A DNA stretch of 64,000 nucleotides from Cerioporus squamosus (GCA_022592435.1 JABYQS010000080.1:103629-167628); one strand, 5' to 3'. Shown: positions 1 through 12,016, counted from the stretch's first letter. Made by a program: numbers and translations. The notes: generated by a model from the sequence alone, not told the origin.

Positions 1-1
1 A

Positions 2-879
2 AGTGGAAGCGTGTTTTCTGTCAAGACGCGGACGTGTATAACCTGGGCGAGCAGCGTGTCGAGCAAGGTGCTGGTGACGACCCAGGTAGAGTGGACAGGG
101 CGCAGCTTCATCAAAGGTGAGCCTAGTCTACACATTTCCCATCCTTCAACCTGACCGAATGTCGAACGCCCCCGCCGCCAGGTATCATCGAGAAGTCGTG
201 TCTCGACGGGCAGAAGACGTACCACGTCGACCTCGAGAAGGCGATGCGCGACTACATCCACGCGAACCGCCCCGAGTTCGTCCCCGAGGGCGTGGACGTC
301 GCCGCGGTCGAAGAGGCCGAGGCCGCCGCCGCGGCACCCCCGGACGCGCCCCCGACGCCCGCGCGCGCGCAGAGCGAGGACGAGGCGCGCAAGGAGCGCG
401 AGCGCGAGCGGAACCGGCGCGGGCTGCAGTGGGCGTACGACACCTTCGAGGGCGCGTTCAAGGTCGCGACGCAGTCGACCGAGGGCGCGCTCGAGCTCAT
501 CCGCGACGCGTGGGACCAGTCCTCGTCGACGACGATCCTCTACTTTGTGATCACCTTCCTCGTCATCTCGAACGTCTGGACGCTCGCCATCATGGGCAAC
601 CGCGAGGAGGTCGGGCGCAGGAAGGAGATGCAGAAGATGGCGGAGCGCGAGAAGTGGGTCCAGGGCATCGTCACCGGCCTCTGGGAGGAGATGCTCGCGA
701 CGAGGGGCGTTTTGGGCGGGGGTGGCAGCACCGGCACCACCGGTGCTCTCCCGCCGATGCCGCCCCGAGCTGCTGGTGGCGGCGACCTGAGGGAGGAGGT
801 CGGGGCGATCGTCGCTCAGCTCGACCTCATCGAGCAGCGCATCGCGGATATCCGGGGGAGCCTGAAGCAGCTCGACTAA
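2..879 (+). CDS. VASt-domain (Lam/Ysp-type) sterol-transfer membrane protein, 3' part
   Basis: The 5' end lies off the left edge. Two exons are visible (2-116 and 182-879) around a 65-nt intron with GTGAGC donor and CCAG acceptor, giving 270 residues to the TAA at 877-879. The first about 60 residues match the end of a VASt domain (motifs CITWASS, QVEWTGRSFIKG and DGQKTYHVDLEKA), the sterol-binding StART-like fold of Lam/Ysp/GRAMD1 proteins, which move sterol at ER-plasma membrane contacts. A charged linker rich in Ala, Glu and Arg follows, then one hydrophobic segment at about residues 155-177 (TTILYFVITFLVISNVW), the expected C-terminal ER anchor, and a short C-terminal amphipathic or coiled segment. 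The GRAM domain would be upstream, outside the window. The gene converges on the kinase gene. Family assignment rests on motif recognition; the exact paralogue is unknown. Confidence 0.8.
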
Positions 880-1544
880 TGAGTCTTGTACATACGACGT
901 TACGGTTGGAGACAGATATCCGGACTCTTTTGCTTTTCTTCTGGGGCGATTTCTTGGCGACAGGGCGTGTATTATTATCATGATATACTGCTTCGATGTA
1001 TCTTGGATCAAAATCACGATATCCTCCTCTTCATGCTCTTCCCTACGTGCGCTCAGAGACACCCTTTAATCCGGCGAGCAAGGCTGTATTAAAGGAACGG
1101 TCTAAGGAAGGGATGGCGATTTGCGGTTTGACTACTTACTACATGAGCGGAAGGGGGATAACGATGAAAGAGCGTGACGAGTACGTAGATACCAGAAGGG
1201 CAACGGCAAGGGCAGTTGGACTGCCAACGAAAACAAGACAAGCCAGTGCAACGAGAAAGAACCACGAACACGAACGGTCCAAACAAGCGAGTGTGTGAGT
1301 GTGTGTATGTACGGAGCGGCGACGAATAATTGCTATAGATGAGGCGCATATGGATATAACAACGCGAAGCGTCTGCGGGAGTAGAGCATGTCGATCGAGC
1401 GTTGAATTCACGACGAGAAATAATGCGAGATGCAACCAGCCAGGGCCCTGAGCAACCGTTCCACCCTCATCCTGAAACCTAACCAACCAAGTACCCAAGC
1501 CTCAAGCCAAGCCACGAGCGCAAACACAGGGACCGGACCAGGGA
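880..1544. other. Intergenic, convergent 3' ends
   Basis: This stretch separates the 3' ends of the VASt gene (+) and the kinase gene (-). It is AT-richer than the flanking coding sequence and holds only short open frames without recognisable motifs. I see nothing else in it; it presumably carries both 3' UTRs. Confidence 0.6.
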
Positions 1545-4500
1545 CTACCGCGGCGACTGGAAGATGGACAGCACCTTCTCCGCGCCCTCCTTGTACTTCT
1601 TCAGAACCTTATTCTTTTGCTGCTTCTCCTCGTCCCCGTTCGCAGGCAGCGCTGGGCTTCCCTTGATCGTGTGTCCTCCCAGGTCCTCGTTGAGCGATTG
1701 GTCCGACGAGTCGCTCGGTGTCGTGCCCATAGAGATCGCTGACTCCTTGGACTTCAACGAGTGCGACACCCCGCTTTGCGAGACAGAGGGCGTGAGCAGC
1801 CCGGCGCTCGACACAGTCGACGCAGCCGAGAGGGTGGCCGACGCCGAGTGCACTAACGACTTCCCAGACCGAGTTGATGGCGGAGGGCTCTTCTGGCGCA
1901 GGAACTGCTTGGGGTGCTTGCGGAACGTCAGCCCGGGCGTACGACCACGGCGGTGCTTGTCGGAAGGCGTAGGCGAGCCAGCTTCCGAGCCATTGAGGTC
2001 CGACTCGATCGACATGGCGGAGAACGAGCGCGGCGTCGACCTCCGCGGAGTGTTCTTGCGGAAGACGGCCAACTTGTACCGGTCGACGACACCGCGGGCG
2101 AAGAGACTGGTGCCCTTTGCACCGTTGCGCTCCTCCACGAGCATACCGCCAGCCTCGACGAAGTCCCAATCGTCCTCGTCCTCCTCGCGCTCCGTCGCGC
2201 CCTCGTCGTCGGTGGCACGGTCGGGGAGGTGCTTGTCCAACGCTGGGATACCAGACTTCTCCCTGCGGTTGCGGACCAACTTCGTCGGGCGGGCCTTCGG
2301 AGCGGTCTTGACGTTTGCATCTTCGGCAGTGCGGGTAGCGGCGGCGACGGCTGCGGCTTCTGCAGCGGATACCGTATGAGCAGGACGGTCTTGACTTGTC
2401 CGTGGCGTGGCCGTCTCGGGTTTCGGCACTGCGGTTGCTGGTGCTTCTGTCTCCACTGGCAAAGCGGCGGGACGAGCTTCAGGAGTCTTGGGCTCGCCAA
2501 CGTCCTCTGGCACGGAAACCTCCTCGACGTCTGCCTTGGCGGGACCAGTCGCAAGCTCGTCTGGTAGGAGATCGTCCAGGCTGGGACCGCTGACCGACTC
2601 CTCTTCCTCTTCATCCTCCTCATCTTCACCATCCCCATCCTCGTCTTCATCGTCCAGAATGACCGAATGCCGACCCTTGAACGAGTACCCATCGAAGACA
2701 TCGACGCTGTCGTCTTCGACGGGGTGCACAGACGGACTGCGGGATTGCGATGGCGTGGTGACGGAGTCTTCGCCATCGGTGCGTTCCTGGTCCGTGTCTG
2801 CGTTCTCCTCGTTCTCGTCGTTGATTACGGGCTCCATGCCCAGGAAGGTATCGTCAAAGTTCTGGGTATCGGAGGCATTCGATGGGTCGATGGGAGGAAT
2901 ATAGGGGGCTGGGAGTATGGCGGTGAGTTCAGAGCATGCCACTAGTCGGATGTGGACTTACGTATGTAGCGTTTATAATACACATGAGACCAGTCTCTGC
3001 AAAACAGTACGTTTCATGAGATCGCATCAAAATGAACCAGAAAGTGAGATCGCGCACATCATCGAGAAATAAGGGTGCTTCTTGACCCGGGGCTCCTTCA
3101 TCCTGAGCGCAGGGTTGCGCTGGAGCAACTGCAAGACCCGAGCAAGTCAGTTCACAACTCGTCTCGAGCGCATGTGCACAAGAACGTACCCCGCGGATCA
3201 AACTCTTCGTATCCTGGTCCATCGTCCTGTCCTCAGGGAATTGCAGCTCATCCTGGAGCACCCTGTAGTACATGTCCGAATGGTTTTCTGCCCAGAATGG
3301 TGTCTGCGACAGCGGTGAGCTCAGATCGCCGAACCATCACGATGCAACCCGTGATACTCACGATACCGGTGAGCATCTCATACAGCATCGTACCAAAGCT
3401 CCACCAGTCAACCTCGTAGCTGTATGGCAGCCCTTGGATGACCTCGGGTGCAAGGTATTCCGCCGTGCCACAGAAGGTGCTCGTTGTGTCATTAGATCCC
3501 GGTGTCCATTTGTCAGCGTCGGCCTTCATCCATGGAGGTGACGCCGGGACGGGCGAGCCGCCATCCAAGAACTCGCCCCTCGACCCCGATGGAGTTGGGG
3601 GCGCAGTGATCGCAGAGGTGCGACGTGGGAACTCCTTGGAGAGACCGAAGTCGGTGAGGACGATGTGACCGTCGGCACCGATAAGGATGTTCTCGGGCTT
3701 CAGGTCACGGTAGATCACCCCTGCCGCGTGCAGGCCTTCGACACCTTCGACAATCTCCGCGGCGTAGAACCGGGCTCGATCGCGACCAAGTCGGCCCCAA
3801 CGTGCCAATTGAGTGGCGAGATCACCTCCAGGGTGGAAGTCCTGTAAAGCACCGGAACCACGTCGATCCCTGCCATGAGGTGATGAATAGCCGGAGAACG
3901 CACCATAACCAAGAACAGATTCTCCCTATCGTGGAAACTCCACCACAACTTCACTACGAACGGATCGGTGTTCTCCGCCGCCATGCGCTTGAGGACCGCC
4001 TGTTCCGTAAGAGTATGCTGGAGTTCCTGGTGCGCGAGTACGTGCCGCTTCGTGATGGCCTTGAGCGCATACACGTCTTGTGTGGGCTTGTGTCGCACGA
4101 GCAAGACCTTACCCGCGCAGCCCTTGCCGAGCACGCGCATCATCTCGAAGTCGTCAATAACAACCTTCCGCTGCGATTTCTTCTCGCTGTCTGGCGCTTT
4201 GGACTTCGAGCGTTTCTTGCGAGCAGACCGTCGCTCGGTGGTCGAGATAGACGAGTCATCGCCGGTGGTTTGGGAGGTAGTCGAAGGAGTGGATGAGTAC
4301 AGGCGCGAGCTACGCGTGGCAGGCCCAGCGGACTGGGAGCGTTGACCACGAGTCGCATCCTGGACCGGCGTGCGTGGAGGTTTCTCCTCGTCTTCTGCGT
4401 CTCCGTTTATCCCGTTCGCCGACTTGGGCACCTCCACGGAAATCGCGGAAGGCTTAGGAGACATCGGTGTGGGTGCACGATCCTCAGGACCCTCGGCTGT

Positions 4501-5883
4501 GCCCTCCTCCGCATCCCGTTCGCCCTCTGCGTCCTCCTTGATGTCATCGGTCACGTCCGAGACCTCGCCGTCAACCGACGCCGCACTCTCGCTGTCCGCA
4601 ACCACCTGGCTGATAGAGCGGTTGATTTCCGTGGAACTGCCGGGGCTGACGTGGGCTGCGAGATCTGACCGTACACGCTTGATGGCGCGCTCCACACGGA
4701 CGCTCTGCAGGTCGTCTGTGCGAACCCTGACAAACCGTTTCCACGCCCGGGACTGACGCAAAGTGCTGTCGTTCGCCAGCGAAGTCAGGTAGGCAGCGAG
4801 ACCGGTGATGATCTTGTTGTTGGACGCCGCAAGGGCAGAGATGTCTTCACCGTTCTCTCCGATCTCGGCGAAGGGGTCGCCAATTTCGTTCGTGGGAGTC
4901 GCGATTGGTGTCTGGGCATTGGACGGGGCATTGGACGAGAGCGCACTAGACGTGGCGCTGCTCGACAGGCTGCTGGAAGGCTGCTGCTTGCCGGACACTT
5001 GGCGCGAACCCGCGATCTTGTTACTAGCAGGGGATGCAAGACGCGAGAGCGTGTTGAGAAACGCCGACTTGCGTTTCGGCGGCGCGGGTATGGAAGAAGC
5101 ATCTATCGGGGGTGTGGGCAGTTTCATGCCAGGGAAGTGGTCGCGGAGCTTAGCATGCAGCTCGACAATCTCTTGCGCGGTGCGAGTGAGTGTGAGATTA
5201 TGTGTGGGGGCTATGACATGGTGTCAGTCAAGGTTTTCAGCCAGGAGTTGACATGATTAGGGTGACGCTAAGGAGGCGGGGGTGGAGGGCACGAATGTGG
5301 GCTAGATTCGCGTGAAACAGGGGAGCCTCCCGGAACATACAGTAGGGAGAGCGTTACGGAGAAGTCCGACGCTATGCGTAAGGCAAACAGACAATTGCCC
5401 GTCACTCGATCGGAGTATGGAGAGCAGGAACAAGAACACCGAGCACAAAGACTGCAGTGTTCATGCCCCGTACACCTAGTCCGAGACTTAAGAGGGCACC
5501 CGAGTAGCCATCCCATCGCAAGAGTCGAGCATGAACCCGCCGAGAGGACATGCGACCACGCAACTCTGGCAGCAGTTTGCTACAACGCAGAGCGTACTGA
5601 AGAAGCACGAACTGTCGCAGACACCCGTGACCCGCAGGTTAAAGGACAGCTCCGCTGCAGGGAAGCACGTCCCAGGGCTGATGGCGGCTACCGGGACGTG
5701 GAGGATCGAACAAGGCAACACCAACGAAATAACGTATGCAACAAGACACTCACTCTTAATGTAGAGACTGTACGAGCTGGGATCGTGCGGCGTCTCCGCT
5801 GCGCTGATCGTCCACGGACCCTCCTCCAGTCGTGACCTCCGTCCCGACATGGCTTGACCAGCGACGATGTTCCTGCCAGGCAT
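1545..5883 (-). CDS. PX-domain AGC-family Ser/Thr protein kinase
   Basis: My exon model is 5883-5754, 5210-3904, 3841-3362, 3303-3190, 3128-3058, 2996-2962 and 2908-1545; all phases agree and give 1166 residues. The N-terminus reads like a PX (phosphoinositide-binding) domain split by intron 1: WTISAAETPHDPSSYSLYI, then EIVELHAKLRDHFPG. The kinase domain runs from about 396 to 700: Gly loop GKGCAGKV (405-412), Lys427 in YALK, RDLKPEN with Asp525, DFG at 543-545, TFCGTAEYLAPE, then the AGC C-tail (YIPPIDPSN) and a hydrophobic motif FDGYSF (784-789). The activation segment carries a Pro/Ser/Gly-rich insert of about 50 residues between DFGLSKEF and TSTFCGT. A low-complexity tail of about 375 residues follows. 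PX plus AGC kinase is the layout of animal SGK3/CISK; related fungal genes are often called AGC/AKT kinases. Start chosen at 5883 because it is the first ATG in frame with the PX exon. Intron 1 (542 nt) is long. Confidence 0.85.
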
Positions 5884-8401
5884 AGTTGACGATGGTGTGG
5901 CGTTGTGCGGACGTTCAGGGTGGGCTTAAGGACGGTTGTCAGAGAAAGGACGAGTAAGCGAAACTCGGACCCTACGTTGTCTCCGTTTGGCGCTGTAGCC
6001 AGTTACTATATCGACGCTCCGTCGTGTGAATGAGTGTTGCGCCCTGTCGTCTGCGGTGGGCGCACTCTTCTGTGCAGGGTCCTTGCGTGTGCCGCCTAAG
6101 CCGAGGGGGTTTGTGAACTTTACTCTGTGCGGCTCTACGGGGGACTGATGTGGCGGAGCAGAGCGGAGGACGCTGAGCATACAGAGGTCGGGGTTGGACG
6201 AGTTCAGCGGCGCAAGAGCGGCGACGGGGGAGAACTGTGAAGGGACGAGGAAAGCCGGAGGAGGAGAGGGAGGTGGAAAAGGTCCAGAAGGAGAAATTAG
6301 TTAGGCGCAGGGGAGGAGGTTGCGTGGGCTTGAGGCGTGCAGGCCACGAGTTGGAAAGGATCCGAAGGCGAAGTGATCTTGACTTGCCTCGCGGCCGTCG
6401 TAGTAACCGCCGTCGAGGTCGTGGAGAACGATGTCAAGCGATTAGTGCTGGGGTAACTGTATGCGCGAGATTCAAGACAGAGACAGAGTCGAGTGAGCGG
6501 TGGTGGTCAGCGTGCGAGCAAGAGCTTCACTATTTGTCTGCGAAGCCGTCGATGCCAACGCCCGGCGCTTATTAGTCACTGCAAAGTCTGATATCAAGCA
6601 CATGTCGCCGTTGTGGGTGTCCTTATCCCCCTCCTGAACTATAGCCAGCATCCTATCGCAGCAAGATAAATACAGCTTAGAGCACCCTACACGCACTCCA
6701 TACTCTTCAGATGCCTCCTCCAGCCTACCACATACTCGGGCCCAGCCAAGGCGATCCGTGCCGCCAAAGAAAGTGTGCTGCCTGTTGCTCGTCGACCGCC
6801 GCTGTGGTACCTTCTTGCCAAAGCCCCCTCAGCTCCCGTATCGCACTTCATCGCCATCGTCCGAGGTCAAGAGCGTTCCTACCCGAGGCGACGGCGGGAC
6901 CACTTTGCATGCACCGCACCGCATAGTCCAGAGCCCGAGGAATCCATCTCCACCCTTCCTGTGCCTTCCATCTCAGAAGTACCTGGTCCATCTTTATCAG
7001 ATGACGCATAGCCTAGATCCTGGACTTCCGAACCACCACGCACTTCTCGAAGCGGGGAGTGCACAGGTTCACGGGCGATAGCGTTAGGCAAGGTTTGAGT
7101 AAGTATTTCTCAGGACCGCGGTAACGTCGGATGTTCGGTGCCACTTCAGCGATCCTGAGAGCAGCCAGTCAAAAGTGTCTTCAGCAAGTAAAGTCAACTT
7201 CAATGTACCCTTGGGAAGTTGAGCTGGAAAGAGTCGCGGATGCAGACGCTCCAGAGCCAGGCACTGTTCCTAGTTCAACGTTCAGGACCCAGGTGACTTG
7301 CGAGACTTGCGTTGATGAGTCGATGAGTATCTGTCTCTGTCAAACATGCTCGTCGGAAGAAGCCAGATAGGTTCCTCAGATCGAGAGGCTCGCCGTTCGT
7401 GACTCTCCAGCCAAGAGGGCAAGAGCTGGCTGGGCAACAAGAAGGAGTGGCTGCAGGAAGTCCCAATGTCAATTACAGCATTGCCAAGACTGGTGGAAGA
7501 CGCACCATCTGAATGACCACGTCGCGTGCGTGTCCGGTATGGGTCCTGCCAGTGCTTCTGTAGGACTACAGACGAGTTGCAATGAATGAGCGTTCTCGGC
7601 GCACCCATTTAGATGGCTACACGCTTATTGGCATCATATAACCTGAGCCAAGCCTGAGCATCCAGTCAAAAGCTAGCAGAGCGGTCAGTGATGCCGCACT
7701 TGTGCCCCACGGCCCACTGGGCAACTCTGTGGGTAGAAGCTTCACACAGCTGAAAATCGTGCCAGTATCAACATCAAGGCATGCTTCACGACGTGTAACT
7801 CAGCTAAGTGTGGCATACTTGGCGGTGACGGCTGCGCTAGGCAAGTATTACGAGGTTAAGTTGTGCGTTTGTCAAGTTCGCGTATGCGCTGGCAGTGTGG
7901 CAAGGCGCCTGCATTACCTGATGGGGAAATTCCCGCCCTTCTGTGGCGTGCGAACTTCACTCCTGCTGGAGCTGGTGAGCTCAGCACTTAGTACCGTCAC
8001 TTCAAGCTGTTGGCTTGGTTATCGTTAACCACGTACGCTCACTCGTGGCCCTCCTTCATAGAGCCGGTCTGCATTGACCGACAACGAGCGGATCCGCAGC
8101 TTGTAATTATGTCAAGTCCTTGGGTCGGACTGCATCGCCCGGCAAATGTTCGCAACGACACAGCCTTCTGGTGACGTGTGCACCGAAGGTCCTTGTCCGA
8201 CAGATACGCAGCAATATTAGCATATGGCATGTCTCGCGAGTCAGTCCAGCAAGCCCTTCATCCTGTCCCTCGTTGCGCGTCGGCCTCCGTCTTTCACTGG
8301 GAAGTGGAGGGTCGCAGAGTTCTCCCGTCATGACCCTCTTGCAGCTTGCAGTACCAGAAGTGGCTGATATCTTAGCGGACGGGCCAGTCAGGCCTGTTCC
8401 G
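5884..8401. other. 2.5 kb without a supportable gene
   Basis: Several short open frames occur on both strands but none shows a known domain. The most gene-like spot is an ATG at 6711 preceded by a TATA-like ATAAATA at about 6665 and a CT/AC-rich 45-nt leader. The frame from it runs 71 codons with no recognisable motif and no clear continuation. Splice-like signals occur between 7085 and 7370, but I could not chain them into a protein. The region probably includes the 5' UTR and promoter of the kinase (just right of 5883) and of the DUF6535 gene (left of 8402). Confidence 0.4.
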
Positions 8402-10950
8402 ATGTCCCAAGAGCCTTCATCTGACTCCGCGGTATGTGGTTGGGTCGCGTGCTCCCTCATTTTTCGCGACTGACTCTCAGCTGGTTGACAGGACACCGAC
8501 CCCTCCGCAACGGGAACACTTGTGGAGGATACGTGGAGGTTGCCTGACCATGAGGTTTGAACTCGAGTGCCATACGGAGCAATCAATTATCTGATGGGTG
8601 TATGCTATTACAGGAACTGCGCGAGGAGCTGCTGCAACGCTATTCCGAGTCGGAGAAAACGGCAGCGTGGGCGCACTCTGCTGAGATCGTGAAAACGTAC
8701 AACGACGAGCTCGTGACACGGTGGAAGGAGGAGATGGACACGCTCTAGTATATGTGAGAATGCACCTCAAGTGCAGTCAGAGCTTCTCACCGGCTCGGAC
8801 TTATGACCGCTCTTGACGTGCACAGGCAGGTTTATTTTCGGCGGTCCTTACGGCGTTCAACGTGCAGTCCTACCAATTGCTACAACCAGACCCGACAGAC
8901 CCGACGCTTGCGGTCCTCCAGCGGATCTCTGCTCAGCTCAACAGTTTCTCCGTCAACGCTGCGTTCGTCAACTCGACGCAGCATCCACTTACCGACAATG
9001 AGATCAACCCGCCGTTTCACGCTACATCCTCCGCCGTCTGGATTAACGCGCTCTGGTTCTCCAGCCTCATCTGCTCGCTCGCCTCCGCCTCCATCGCGCT
9101 CATGGTCAAGCAATGGCTGCACGAGCTGAGCATCGGGGTCTCCGGCACCTCCCGCGAGAGCGCACGCATCCGCCAATACCGCCTCAACAGCCTCAAGCGA
9201 TGGCGCGTCGGCAGCATCGTCATCATCATCCCCATCCTCCTGCAGGTCGCCCTCTTCCTCTTCCTCGTCGGGCTCGTCATGCTCCTCTGGACGCTGCACG
9301 GGACCGTCGCGGCGGTCGCGACGTCCCTCGTCGGCACGCTCTTTGTGTTCGTCGCGGTCACGACGCTCCTTCCCGTCGTCCGTGTCGACTGCTGCTACCG
9401 CTCCCCGCAGGCGCTCGGGATATTCATGGCCGTCCGGGAAGTGCGGAAGGCGACGAGGGGCCTGTGGGTGCGTGTCGCCGAAGGCGCATGGGGCCTCACG
9501 AAGCCGTGGAAGCGCAGCGCAGGGCTCCTGGGAAGGCCGCCGAGCTTGCATGGAGGGTCTACGTCGGGGCCTGCATCTCTAGGAAGGATCTACCGTCCTG
9601 GCACGGCCGCGAGCAGATCGATGTGGCGAAAGAGAAGAACGCGCTCGACCGCGACCAGGCGTCCATGGCGTATACGACGACATTCGACTCGAAGTACCTA
9701 GACACTCTACGCCCGGTCCTCGCGGATTTGCCCTGGGCGCATGCGGTGGCGTGCTATGAGGACATCTTTCATGCTCGGACAAGGCTGTGGGGGACGTCTG
9801 CAGCTCGAACGCAGGACCGGTTCGCGCGGCATTCCTTCGATGCCCTGCATGTGCTTCTCACAGTCATGATGACGAATGGCAAGGAACCGTGACGAGGGTA
9901 CTGAACAACCTGCCGCCACCCAGCGACACGTCCGAAGAGAATGTGCTGCGCAACCTGTCAGTGCTGGCCAAGGACAACAGCCCGTGTGCCGATAAGGCGT
10001 TCCTTCGGATCATCATGCACCTGCGAGACTACGAGACACGTCAAGTCTTCGAGTCGAGAGAAGGCATTCGTGCAGGTACGTGTCTACTGTGCATACGTCT
10101 CCCACTGGTAACTGCTCACGACTCCGCCGCCGCAGTAATGATCATGTCGGAATGGAGGGCTCGGTTCCCCGGAGGGACGGACATCTCAACAACACTGCGA
10201 CACTACCTCCAGAGCATCGAATCCGTCGTGCGCTGCGCCCTCCGGTCCATGTCCACCGACCTATCCGCCGACGACCGCCAGTCGATCCGGGCGCGCGTGC
10301 AGAGCACGCTCTCCGCCTTCCGCGGCTTCCTGCGGACGTCCCTCTGGAAGGAGCCGTCTCTCTACATCTGCCTCGGGCTCAGCAACATCGTCCCGCTCCT
10401 TGTCGAGCTCGTCCGGCACGACCGGGAGCTCGTCACGGAGGAGCTTGCGGAGACGCTCGACCACGTCTGGTCCGCGATCCGCGAAGACGCGCAGGACGTG
10501 GCGGACAGGGACCGGCTGCGGCGTGTGCAGGCATACATTGACTGGACCGGCGAGGTCCTCGAGGCGCTGAAGGCAGTCATGGACGGCAGGCCCGTCGATG
10601 CAGGTACGTCCGCGTCTTTCTCTGGTTCCGTTTCGGCGCGGACAGTGCCAAGTGTGGCTCATGCCATCGAGGAGGCATGCCGCCAGCGATCTGATCGCTT
10701 TGGCTGCACGCTTCTGCGACTGCTGCCGGGGAGGGCACGTCCGCTGACTTCGCGGAACACGTTTGAGTCCTCCGCTGTCCGGGAAGAAGGCAGCTGCGCT
10801 TCTGCTCATTCGAACAGGCAAGGAGTTGAGGATGTTGGCCGCGCGCACTCACTCGAGAGGCCGGGACCCCTGTCGTGTGGAGGAGGCTATAGCACATATC
10901 GATTGGAATGCTTGTATGACCTTCTCGAGCGGGGAGGGCTTGTCCGCTGA
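8402..10950 (+). pseudogene. DUF6535 membrane-protein gene, frameshifted
   Basis: This is the most complete DUF6535 copy here. Proposed exons: 8402-8431 (MSQEPSSDSA), 8492-8554, 8614-8753, 8826-9467, 9518-about 9892, then the 3' exons. Family hallmarks are clear: YNDELVTRWKEEMDTL, AGLFSAVLTAFNVQSYQLL, QPDP and NALWFSSLICSLASASIALM, then a pair of hydrophobic segments near 9220-9400. The family is abundant in Agaricomycetes; its function is unknown. Two breaks are visible. A missing T near 8745 turns CTCTTAG into CTCTAG, giving an in-frame TAG just before the donor at 8754. About 13 bases are absent near 9870 relative to the copies at 20.4, 30.9 and 41.5 kb, shifting frame before VTRVLNNLPPPS. 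The 50-nt intron 9468-9517 is inferred because it joins two good frames in phase. The 3' half forms the left end of tandem unit 1. The C-terminus after 10603 is uncertain. Confidence 0.7.
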
Positions 10951-11000
10951 CTGCACGGAACACGTCTGAGAGTGCTCTGCAGGCCGGGAAGAAGGCTGTT
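10729..11000 (+). repeat. Imperfect local direct repeat, about 65 bp, spaced about 205 bp
   Basis: The segment 10729-10794 (GTCCGCTGACTTCGCGGAAC, then CCGGGAAGAAGGC) recurs imperfectly at 10931-11000 (GTCCGCTGACTGCACGGAAC, then CCGGGAAGAAGGC). The pair sits at the 3' end of the DUF6535 gene and is present in all four units. Nothing shows a function; it looks like an old local duplication. Confidence 0.7.
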
Positions 11001-11095
11001 GTCAGATTCAGCTCTCTGGATCTTCCTGCAGGCTTCCAGCCAACAGACTCTTCAGCAGAGTCCTAAGCGTACAGGACAGGCTATATAACAGTCCT

Positions 11096-12010
11096 ATGTA
11101 TGCTTACAATTCGATTCCTGCGGCCTCGGATGGCTTGGGATCTGCTTTGCATGGACGTCACTCATGTACCCGCTCCTCCAGATCAGAAGTCGCGTATGAA
11201 GCGCCCGCGAGCGCAATTCGACACGGTCAAGACGCCTCCGTCGCCGCGGTTCGCTTCCTGGACGAGAAGGCGGCCGCGTTTGCTATCGTTATAGCCAAAC
11301 TTTGTCCTGACAAGGACATCGATACGCGTATGGCGTCAAGTATACCCCTGAAGGAACCCCGAGTTCGCTGGATGGCGAATACGAGGAGGACATCGAAAGT
11401 CTGCAGACTGACATGCGCTGCGACCCGCCTGATATGTCGGATGCGGGAGTAGGATGTAAGGTAACTGTGCGGTGTGGCAATCATGGAGTGCTAGATGGGG
11501 ACGGGGAAGAGCCTCCACGGGCCTCCAGCGCACTCTCTTGGCACTCTCGAAGTCACCGAGAGCGCGCCACAGCGTCCATGGCCCATGCCCGAGCCATGCG
11601 CTACTGCGCTAGCATCGGATCGTATGGGCTGAGCGGTTGGTCTCCGGCCATCCGGCCGGTGTGCGTCGGAGGCTGTTGTATGAATGCGCACTGAATGGCA
11701 GCCTTGTGGGAAGTGTCCGGTAGAACTCGACCGAAATCGCACTGCCGTGTGCGCAGATGTGTTCTCGACGAGAAAGAGAAGGCGAGACGCGCGGCATGGG
11801 CGTGCATCTGGGCTGCCGATGCGCTCATACGTGATGCACACCGTCGACGTCGCTGGAACATACAGACAATCAGGGGCGGCGGGGACATCAGGCATTGCTG
11901 GAGACTGTGGACTGGACATTTGTGAGCGAGCGCGATGTGTTGGTAGGCGCGGTCGTTGTCGAGGACAACGAGGACGAGTACTGCTGGAGGCGTGCAGCAG
12001 AGCACGATGA
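11096..12010 (+). other. Uncharacterised reading frame X, unit 1 copy
   Basis: A + strand stretch conserved in all four units, beginning about 15 bp after a TATAT-like box (GCTATATAACAG, about 11079). A frame reading GVKYTPEGTPSSLDGEYEED ends at a plausible GTAACT donor near 11460. A second frame at the 3' end reads DEKEKARRAAWACIWAADAL; in units 3 and 4 it continues through RDVLVGAVVVEDNEDEY to a stop, but in unit 1 four missing bases near 11838 shift it. No domain is recognised. It could be a separate small gene or the 3' end of the DUF6535 transcript. Confidence 0.3.
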
Positions 12011-12016
12011 CTGGGG

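Noticed and set aside
1564..2379. 271-codon + strand frame
   Set aside because: Shadow of the Ser-rich C-terminal tail of the - strand kinase, with which it shares position and length.
6711..6926. Small gene starting at 6711 with a TATA-like box upstream
   Set aside because: The frame has no recognisable domain, no convincing introns and biased codon content; kept only as a note under the intergenic region.
9468..9517. Frameshift in the DUF6535 gene at about 9500
   Set aside because: A 50-nt intron with GTGCGT donor and GCAG acceptor joins the two frames in phase 0, so no frameshift is needed.
8880..9551. 223-codon - strand frame rich in Arg, Glu and Asp
   Set aside because: Exact antisense of the DUF6535 membrane exon; its composition is what the complement of GC-rich membrane-protein codons gives.
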